Below, one piece after another: positions 57,285-64,000 of a DNA stretch of 64,000 bases. The notes under the pieces were generated by a model. That model had not been told where the DNA came from. It saw nothing but the letters and a program-made list of their open reading frames with translations, and ran no database searches. The stretch lies in NCBI GenBank assembly GCA_033816765.1, contig CM066289.1, positions 3,038,001 through 3,102,000 on the forward strand. Reading direction: 5' to 3'. The position numbers and the translations under genes are program-made. The first letter of the stretch is position 1; every line of letters begins with the position of its first letter. Origin of the DNA: Nothopassalora personata. Taxonomy: Eukaryota > Ascomycota > Dothideomycetes > Mycosphaerellales > Mycosphaerellaceae.

Positions 57285-58398
57285 CAGTCAGAGCCTTCGC
57301 AGCGTCTACCCTGCGAACCGCTTGCGCGCCACGGTCCTTCCACAGGTGCCTGTTCGGGCAATCCGTCTTAATGTGACCCTTCTTATGGCATCCATAGCAC
57401 TCCGCTTTGGTCCTATCAAAGGTCACAGACGATCCGCCGGCGTCCCGCTGGTAACTCGCACCCGGGTCGCGCGACGCCTGACTATGCTTCTGCTGCTTCG
57501 AGCCACGATCGCTTCGCCCTTGGTCGCCCTCAGTCTCTCGCCTGCGGCGACCATGCTGCCCGCGGTCGTGCCCTCCGCTGCCACGCTCCGTGCTTTCAAT
57601 GCGCGAAGCCAGGATCACCAGTTCCTCTCTGGTTGTTGGGATGTCATGAAACTTGACGATTGCGGACCGCAGGCCAGGCGCAAGCTTAGCGAGCATATGT
57701 CGCACGCGTTGCGCCTCCGTATAGTCCCCCAACTGATCCTCCATGACATCCAGCTCAGTCGCAAACTGACGCACTGTCTGGTTGTCCTTCTGTTTCACCG
57801 CCTCATACTCCAACATCACGTTGAGCACGCGGTTCACAGGATCGCCGCATGCGTCTCGACAGAACTCCTCAAAGTCCTGGTATGTATACCCTTTAAGGTC
57901 AAGGACGCTATGGTTGGCGTGCCATCGCTCACTTGCCTCTCCGCTTAGGTACATAACCCCATACAGGACCTTTGACTCGTTCGTCGCATACGTGCCGCCT
58001 GAGAGGGCAAAGACAAGAGAGAGCTCCCTTAGGAATACCCGTGCTTTCTTGATCGAGTCCCCTCTAAAAGGCGTAGGTTCTTTGAGACGCAAACGTGTCG
58101 CATGCGATGCGACCGCGCCTCGAGCTGCGATATCATCGTCAGTTACTACAGATGGAGGAGGGGGAGGGGGAGTAGGGGATAGTTCTCCGCCGGATTCGCC
58201 CTGAGGGTCCGCCGGCGGCACGCTTGCGTCCCGCAAGATCTCCAACTGTTCAATCTCCCTCTGTATCTCCTTCTCCTCAACCTCTGCCCGAAGGGCATCC
58301 CTCCTTGCGACTAAGGCTGCACGCCTCGCTTGTTGCTGGGCCCTAGGGCTCAGGGGAGCCGCAAGCGTAGCGCTGCTGTCGTCGCGTTCGGACTCCAT
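57232..58398 (-). CDS. Gag polyprotein of young family-2 gypsy
   Basis: 388 aa from ATG 58398 (MESERDDSS); the upstream in-frame TTG is not used. The N-terminal third is low-complexity with a charged coiled-coil (ALRAEVEEKEIQREIEQLEI). Next is the retrotransposon gag core (RWHANHSVLDL, YQDFEEFCRDACGDP, VRQFATELDVMEDQLGDYTE) and a CCHC zinc knuckle CYGCHKKGHIKTDC that packages RNA. The ATG is only 37 nt after the LTR, an unusually short leader. It ends (TGA 57234-57232) 30 nt after a slippery heptamer. Confidence 0.92.
   Translation of the reverse strand: MESERDDSSATLAAPLSPRAQQQARRAALVARRDALRAEVEEKEIQREIEQLEILRDASVPPADPQGESGGELSPTPPPPPPSVVTDDDIAARGAVASHATRLRLKEPTPFRGDSIKKARVFLRELSLVFALSGGTYATNESKVLYGVMYLSGEASERWHANHSVLDLKGYTYQDFEEFCRDACGDPVNRVLNVMLEYEAVKQKDNQTVRQFATELDVMEDQLGDYTEAQRVRHMLAKLAPGLRSAIVKFHDIPTTREELVILASRIESTERGSGGHDRGQHGRRRRETEGDQGRSDRGSKQQKHSQASRDPGASYQRDAGGSSVTFDRTKAECYGCHKKGHIKTDCPNRHLWKDRGAQAVRRVDAAKALTEKGSDQGKGRGPEVGRS
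57262..57268 (-). promoter_or_regulatory. Programmed -1 frameshift site G-GGA-AAA (family 2)
   Basis: In gag frame the minus strand reads CAG GGA AAA GGC; slipping back one base gives GGG AAA AGG, exactly the pol frame. The old copy keeps it at 50929-50935. A short downstream hairpin (GACC/GGTC) is possible but weak. Confidence 0.75.
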
Positions 58399-58435
58399 GG
58401 CGTGTATGGATTGCAACGAAGAGAAGAATTAGAAC

Positions 58436-58632
58436 TGTTAAGGGGATGTCGCAATGTATAGCACGCCCACGACCTGCCAGTCGTAGATGAACTAATTCTT
58501 GCCTTTTGTTCAAGACGCATCGCGCGTCGCAAGGTGTACTCATGCGTGTCACGTGCGGCTTGGCAGCCGGTCGCGACCGCATGTCACATGCAAGGCCACA
58601 TGTAGGGGTTAGCCACTGGGCTGCCCCTTACA
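58436..58632 (-). repeat. 5' LTR of young family-2 element
   Basis: 197 bp, TG...CA, followed by the ATTAT duplication. Identical by eye to 51804-52000. Confidence 0.95.
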
Positions 58633-60404
58633 ATTATAGTAAAGAACCGATACCCCTTGCCCCTAATTAGCGAGACGCTAGATAGGCTATTAGGTTCTAG
58701 GTTCTTTACTATAATCGATTTAAAGGACGCCTACTATCGTATCCCTATTAAGCGAGGCGATAAGTGGAAGACTACGTTTCGCACGCGATACGGATACTAC
58801 GAGTACCTAGTAATACCGTTCGGGTTAACTAACGTACTAGCAACCTTTTAAGGGTATATTAATAAGGCGCTAACCGGCTTAGTTAATGACATTTACGTAG
58901 TCTACCTAGATAATATCCTTATCTATAGCGAGACGCGTAAGGTACACGTACGAGCCGTACGCGAAGTGCTTACGAGGCTATAGAAGTTTACTCTATTCGT
59001 AAACCCTAAGAAGTGTCGCTTCTTCTAGGAGAATACCGAGTTTCTAGGATTTATCGTAAGCGTCGTAGGCGTATCGATAGATAGGAGTAGGGTAGCCGCA
59101 ATCGAGGAATAGCCTACGCCTACGAGTTTTTATAAGGTTCAATCCTTCCTAGGATTCTATAACTTCTATAGGCGCTTTATCGAAGGGTACTCGAGGATTA
59201 CGAAGCTATTAATAGACCTACTAAAGGGATATAAGAATAGTAAGAAGCAAGGGCCTCTTATATAGTCCGCTTACGAGGAGTAAGCGTTCTAACGGCTAAA
59301 AGCTAGGTTCCTCGGAGTACCTATCCTAAGGCACTTCGATCCTTCGTTACGTATAAGAGTTAAGACGGATGCCTTAGGTTTTGCGATTATAGGCATTATC
59401 TCTTAGCTATTTAGGACTAAGTAGCATCTAATTGCCTTCTATTTACGTAAGATAATACTAGCCGAGTGTAACTACGAGACGTACGATTAGGAGCTACTTA
59501 TAGTAGTTAAGGCTTTTAAGTATTAGAGGCTATACTTAGAGGGCGCTACGTATACGGTGCGAGTGCTAGTCGACTACGCTAACCTATAGGGCTTTATAAT
59601 AGTAAAGTAGCTAAATAGGCGGTAAGCTCGATAGACTACGTTCCTATAGTCTTTTAATTTTATAGTAGAGTATCGGCCGGGTAAGACTAACCTAGCCGAC
59701 GCGCCTTCGAGACGTAGTAACTACGTAGCTATAACGTAATAAACTTCGAACTTGCTACCTACCTTATAAAGTAAGCTATCTTTCTAGAAGGAGTCTCTAG
59801 AAGGGATAAGCGAGCCGACGGTAAAGCGCGTACTTACTACCTACGAGGCAATGTAGGGCGACATAGGCGCGGTAATAGCAGTACGGAGAGGTAACCTTCC
59901 CTATTAAGATAAGCCGTCGTTACTAGTAGTAGTATACGCTATAGTAATATAGGGTTAAGCTTATAGCTCGACGGGTAAGTTAATCCTACTCTTAATAAAG
60001 ATCGCGTAGTAGTAAGACGACTAGTATATCGTATACTTAGCGTAGGCGCTAAGCGCGAGGGACGCTAAGGGATAGTATGTAAAGAATAACCTTATATACT
60101 ACGGAGACGCGATCGTAGTACCTAGGGATTACGTAATTAGGTCGTATCTAATTCGTATATACTACGACGACGTCCTCGCGGGTTACTTTAGAAGGACTAA
60201 GACTAAAGAGCTATTACGACGTAATTATTAGTAGGACTCACTTAGTACGGACGTGAAGCAATACGTCTAAGCCTATAGAACCTACTAGGGTTCGAAGGCT
60301 AAACGCTATCGACCCTATAGTAGGCTATAACCGCTTCCTAGACCGGAGCGGCCGTAGTAGGAAATTACTATAGATTTTATTACGGACCTACCTCTAAGTA
60401 CGCG
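58633..60404 (+). mobile_element. Old family-2 pol, right half of the split element (RIPed)
   Basis: Continues the RT reading frame cut at 51803 ([17 protein letters not shown], then [18 protein letters not shown]). It passes RNase H and integrase zinc-binding regions with many TAG/TAA stops and ends in the integrase entry (FITDLPLST) at about 60404, where homology stops. The 3' end with antisense gene and LTR is missing. Confidence 0.85.
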
Positions 60405-61456
60405 TAAAAGGCAAAGAAGGTCCTTAGATCTTATTCCTAAGCATTATCCTCCTAGAATACAACACATGTTAAGAAAAGAAGATCTCTACTACTATCTTTA
60501 AGAAGAACACTAAGAGAGAAGTCCTCTATAGAGGAACTTAAGAAAATAGTAAAGAAACTTAGCTCTAACATGCTATTACTCTAGAAGAACTAGGCCTAGT
60601 CTCCTTCCTCTAAAACAAGGAAGACTAGGAAAGGTTTCTCTACCTAAGAGCTACCTAACTTATGCAACTTATCCTAGAAGATAATGTCTAATAATAATAA
60701 GTATAATAAAGTAGCTCACTTAACTATAGAAGTCTAAGGCAAGTTCCCCTTATTAGAGTAGTTACTTAATTCTTGTGCTTTATCCTATATAACTAACTAG
60801 AACTACCTCTTTAGATCTATAACTCCCTTAATAAAGAAGAAATAGATTAAAGTGGGAGGTAGGCATTTGTTAGCTACTTATATTAGGACTGTAGAGATAA
60901 GTAGGAGATCTAGTAGGAAAGTTGTTTTAGAAGATGTTCTACTTATACCTAAGCTAGGGGTGAACCTAGTTTCTTAGAACTAGTTTAGTAAGCAGTTTAG
61001 TGTTTAACCTCCTTCATTTTCTCTTATATCCCCCTCTAGCTAAACTATTGTCTAGACAAGGCTTCTTAGGGGGGTTCCATTCATTAATAAGATTTCTCCT
61101 CTACTATAAGAGAGGGTACATTACTTATTATGTACACTACTAATAGAGAATGCCTTTATAACTACTAAATTAGAGACTAACCTAAAACAGTAGGAGCTTT
61201 AGCATAGAAGATTTGCACACTTTAGGAAGAACTTGCTCTAGAATCTTTATAAGGTAGTAGACTTAAAAGAACCTATTCCTATTCCTAGGGATAGCTTCTA
61301 CTAGTGTAGAGTGTGTTCAATAGTAAAGATAAAGAAGTATAAAGGTAAAGTTACTAAGAGAAGACCTAAAAGACTTGCCCTTGTATCTATTAATATATAT
61401 AGTCTACTACTAACATTAAGGCTAGGGTTTAAATACTAGCTTAAGATTGTTAACAA
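60405..61456 (+). mobile_element. Ty1/copia relic (gag end to integrase start), RIPed
   Basis: Plus strand, read through stops: a protease-linked block (RHLLATYIRTVEISRRSSRK, then VLEDVLLIPKLGVNLVS) near 60870-60980. It is followed by a GAG-pre-integrase domain (RRFAHFRKNL-stop-NLYKVVDLKEPIPIPRD, then C-x2-C near 61310) and the start of an integrase core. These are copia-type features distinct from the gypsy elements around it. Both ends are truncated: left against the old family-2 copy, right by the family-1 LTR. Confidence 0.7.
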
Positions 61457-61891
61457 TGTTACGGTTCGGATGAAGGACGGTGCAGGACGTGGCATGGGGA
61501 GGAAGAATCAGAAGACACGAACCAATCGCTAGGATGAGAAAGGGACCCCACGTCCGGGTCACGTGCACGACCGCGCGCTTAGTGCATGGTCGAACACGAC
61601 CGCAGAAGTAGCGTATGGACGTACACGACCACACGACCAGACGACCGGTCGAGTGGACAGACGGACATCTAACACCGGATGGCATACGAACCTCCTTTGT
61701 ATTTAGGAACGCTAGAAACCCTTATGGTTCTGATGCGTTCAACTCATGTTACTATCTCACTGATTGGAATACAACTCTTATTCCTATCATTCATCTTCGC
61801 TCAGCTTGCTTCAGCCTCTCCAAAGAATAATACCGCCACGTGACTTGACTTATCTCTCTTTTGAGACTAGCCCTGGAACGAGACAATAACA
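61457..61891 (+). mobile_element. 5' LTR of young family-1 gypsy element
   Basis: Starts TGTTACGG. The end ACAATAACA at 61891 is inferred from the outer edge of the RIPed LTR at 7832. The U3 part is rich in CACGACC repeats (about 61560-61660); the R/U5 part is shared with the RIPed LTR. The element continues past the window. Confidence 0.7.
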
Positions 61892-61908
61892 CTTTGAACG
61901 CCCTCAGG

Positions 61909-63663
61909 ATGAGCGCTACTCAAGCAGCTGGTAGGGGAACACCCGCCCCCAGCGAAGCAGGAAGCATCCGCCGTGCGCCACCACAACAGACTACCACCAC
62001 GAAGGACGATGAGTCTGATGACGATGACGAGCCTACCCCAAGGAAGAACGACGTTAAGGCTGCTAAGCCAGACCTCTTCCACGGAGACAGAGCCAAGTTC
62101 GACGACTGGATCAATCAGATGGATATGTACCTCATGTTCAACCCAGTCGATGCCGATAAAAGGACTATCTTCGCCATCACGTACCTTCGCGGAAGTGCGC
62201 AGAACTGGATCAAACCTTACCTTAAGGAATACCTTGAAGGTATGGGACGATTAGACCCCACTGGAATGTTCAGGAGCTACACCCTTTTCAAAGAGAAGAT
62301 GAAGTCAATCTTTGGAACCTCGAACGAAGTCCAACAGGCCATACGAATTATTCAACACCTAAAGCAGAAGACGTCTACTTCAGAGTATGCCGCCAAATTC
62401 GAAGAATACGGACAAATCACCGGATGGGACCAGACGGCGTTGATGACTATGTTCCGACGTGGACTTAAGGACTCCGTCAAGGACGAGTTGATAAGACACG
62501 GGGGACGGATCACCAACCTCGAAGAGCTAATGAAGGCGTCGATCAATATCGATGACCAGCTCTGGGAACGACACCAGGAGAAGAAATACGACTCCAAAGT
62601 AGGAGGAATAGCAGGATACGCTCCGGATCGCAGACCCTTAGGAGGATACGTTGCGAAGGGAGAATTCTCACGACAAAGCCAACCCTACTATGGACCACAG
62701 CCAATGGAACTGGACGTTACCCAACGAGGACGGAGGATCGTTAAGAGTAGGGGCCACGGAAAGCCCTTTAAAGGAAAAGGAAAACTCACATGCTATGCCT
62801 GTGGCAAGGAAGGCCACATGGCGCGGGATTGCCGCGGTAAAAATATGGTGCGCCGCGAGCAGTTCAATATGATGCAACCCCGAACTAGTAAATCTGAGAG
62901 CAGCGTTGGATCTCGGGGAGATACCGACTATACTCGGAGAGTGGGGGAGAGAGCTAGCAACAGAAGCACGACGCCTCTCCTGGACCCCTCAGAAGGACGA
63001 GGAGGATACCATGGGCAGCAAATGGTGGTCATTCCATTTGATGCGAAGAACCAACCACGACAGTTCAACATGATGACACGAAGAGTCGACTACGAGACCG
63101 AACCTGAGTCTCGAAATGGTCATGGAAGCCTTCATTGGCGATTCTGTTACCAAGACTCGTGTCAAATCCACTACGCCGCGAAGTCAGGCGCAGGGTATTG
63201 GCCTCAACAACTTACCTTCACGGTAGATGCACCCAAGAGACTATACGACATGATCATCTACCTACAAAGAAGGCACGAGGAATTCCTACCTAAGATAGGT
63301 GGACGAAGGAGGCTACATTCCATTGAGTTTGACAAGACACTCGACACCCTACGAGGCATGGCCTGGGGATACCCACTCATGGAAACAACCGAAAACCTAG
63401 CAACCGCCATTACAGAACGACCACCTATAGGAAGCCGAATAACAGGTACCGGGTACCAAACACCGTCAGGAACATTCGTATCGAATGAATTACACAACAT
63501 AGTGCAACACGCACGCGCACTCTACTCAGAAACGCAGAAGATCCAGGAACGCAACAGACTACAGGTGTGGACACAGGGCAACGGGCTACAGGTTCTAGCC
63601 GAAGCCTCTAGGTACGAAGCACAGCGAACCACATACCATTCGGGAAAAGGATCAGCTCCCTAG
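61909..63663 (+). CDS. Gag polyprotein of young family-1 gypsy
   Basis: 584 aa from ATG 61909, 17 nt after the inferred LTR end. Acidic N-terminal region (TKDDESDDDDEPTPRKND), gag core (KFDDWINQMDMYLMFNP, AITYLRGSAQNWIKPYL, YAAKFEEYGQITGWDQTALM, MFRRGLKDSVKDEL), and a CCHC zinc knuckle CYACGKEGHMARDC around residue 290-305. About 270 more residues follow, longer than usual after a knuckle, with HYAAKSGAGYWPQQ and a QRRHEEFLPK block. It stops at TAG 63661-63663, 12 nt after a slippery heptamer. Uninterrupted, so young. Confidence 0.9.
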   Translation: MSATQAAGRGTPAPSEAGSIRRAPPQQTTTTKDDESDDDDEPTPRKNDVKAAKPDLFHGDRAKFDDWINQMDMYLMFNPVDADKRTIFAITYLRGSAQNWIKPYLKEYLEGMGRLDPTGMFRSYTLFKEKMKSIFGTSNEVQQAIRIIQHLKQKTSTSEYAAKFEEYGQITGWDQTALMTMFRRGLKDSVKDELIRHGGRITNLEELMKASINIDDQLWERHQEKKYDSKVGGIAGYAPDRRPLGGYVAKGEFSRQSQPYYGPQPMELDVTQRGRRIVKSRGHGKPFKGKGKLTCYACGKEGHMARDCRGKNMVRREQFNMMQPRTSKSESSVGSRGDTDYTRRVGERASNRSTTPLLDPSEGRGGYHGQQMVVIPFDAKNQPRQFNMMTRRVDYETEPESRNGHGSLHWRFCYQDSCQIHYAAKSGAGYWPQQLTFTVDAPKRLYDMIIYLQRRHEEFLPKIGGRRRLHSIEFDKTLDTLRGMAWGYPLMETTENLATAITERPPIGSRITGTGYQTPSGTFVSNELHNIVQHARALYSETQKIQERNRLQVWTQGNGLQVLAEASRYEAQRTTYHSGKGSAP

Positions 63664-63685
63664 GAATGAGCGACCGGAGGGAGTT
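63642..63685 (+). promoter_or_regulatory. Programmed -1 frameshift signal: G-GGA-AAA plus stem-loop (family 1)
   Basis: Heptamer GGGAAAA at 63642-63648 in gag phase G-GGA-AAA; a 5-nt spacer; then an 8-bp stem 63654-63661/63678-63685 (AGCTCCCT/AGGGAGTT, one G-U) with a 16-nt loop that contains most of the gag stop. Slipping by -1 enters the protease frame. Both RIPed copies (12314-12308 and 49232-49238) keep the heptamer and a fully paired stem. Confidence 0.8.
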
Positions 63686-64000
63686 ATGCAATATTCAGGC
63701 TCACGCATCGACATCAAACACAGTTTTCCAGACACAAGCGATCGTCAACGGACACAAGACCAGTGTCATGATCGACTCAGGAGCAGCGGGGAATTTTATC
63801 TCCGAGTCTTTCACAAGAAGAAACGGGTTAGCTACCCTGAAGAAGAAATGGGGTTACGAGTTGATCGCGGTAAACGGATCATCGTTACCTAGCGTGGAAT
63901 GGGAGACGACACCATTGCCACTGGCTATCCAACAGCACCACGAGAATATTACCTTGGATGTCACTGATATGGCCAGTCATGACATAGTATTAGGTATGCC
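63645..64000 (+). CDS. Start of Pol (retropepsin) of young family-1 gypsy, partial
   Basis: Open in the -1 frame relative to gag through the window end. The retropepsin active site reads SVMIDSGAAGNFISE (DSG intact), followed by GYELIAVNGSSLPS and the second-lobe ASHDIVLGMP. It matches the RIPed protease frames at 12021-12230 and 49316-49525. RT and the rest lie beyond 64000. Confidence 0.88.

Larger units (their letters stand above)
51804..58632 (-). mobile_element. Young, apparently complete family-2 Ty3/gypsy retrotransposon
   Basis: A 6829-bp element in minus sense: 5' LTR 58632-58436, gag, pol, antisense gene, polypurine tract (52016-52001) and 3' LTR 52000-51804. The two 197-bp LTRs look identical base for base. 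The target duplication ATTAT flanks it (51799-51803 and 58633-58637). Gag and pol are open without RIP stops, so insertion is recent and the copy may be functional. It sits inside an older RIPed copy of its own family, between RT codons for NEI and VKNRYPLP. Confidence 0.95.

Noticed and set aside
56777..57948. Long plus-strand frames over gag and the 99-bp repeats
   Set aside because: They are antisense shadows of gag/pol: the 99-bp unit is a multiple of three and so stays open in other frames.

Overview
This window reads as a chromosomal segment of a filamentous ascomycete (Pezizomycotina, most likely a dothideomycete). The genes carry short introns (about 50-150 bp) with GT...AG ends and CTAAC/CTGAC-type branch sites. 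The cellular genes are typical fungal housekeeping genes. The repeats show the signature of repeat-induced point mutation (RIP): CpA and TpG are depleted, and CAG, CAA and TGG codons are turned into stops. Old and young copies of the same retrotransposon can be compared inside the window, which shows the direction of change directly.

Layout. 1-16.85 kb is a RIP-destroyed nest of Ty3/gypsy elements. It holds a minus-strand gag-pol relic (1-4.1 kb), two inverted copies of the 3' end of one gypsy family (family 2; arms 4.77-6.18 and 14.72-16.15 kb), a family-2 pol remnant, and a minus-strand family-1 element (7.83-14.72 kb). 17.05-48.2 kb is the gene-bearing core: a ketohexokinase-like PfkB kinase, a frameshifted ferric reductase, two alpha-arrestins with PPxY motifs, COX9, AP-3 mu (APM3), TAF8, SOM1, an XRCC2-like RecA paralogue, a decayed beta-lactamase-like gene, MIM2, eIF2-beta, a GH76 mannanase, an integrase-type DNA transposon relic, LCP5/neuroguidin and a short-chain dehydrogenase. 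A poorly coding stretch lies at 21.0-25.3 kb. 48.6-64 kb is a second nest. A GH53 galactanase gene is cut at about codon 90 by a family-1 fragment, which is cut by an old RIPed family-2 element. That old element is split in its reverse-transcriptase codons by a young, apparently intact family-2 element (51804-58632, identical-looking 197-bp LTRs, ATTAT target duplication). A copia relic and the 5' part of a young family-1 element run to the window end.

Most interesting system. Both gypsy families carry an extra gene on the strand opposite to gag-pol, between pol and the 3' LTR. In family 1 it encodes a GAL4-like Zn2Cys6 cluster followed by a long charged helix. In family 2 it encodes a six-cysteine variant and is split by canonical introns whose sites survive in the older copies. 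Both families also place pol in the -1 frame behind a G-GGA-AAA slippery heptamer, lack a TGG-type primer-binding site, and have an LTR segment complementary to the sequence just after the 5' LTR, which suggests Tf1-like self-priming.

All domain assignments were made by reading translations. No database or folding program was run. Boundaries inside RIPed DNA are good to tens of bases unless an LTR end or splice site fixes them.
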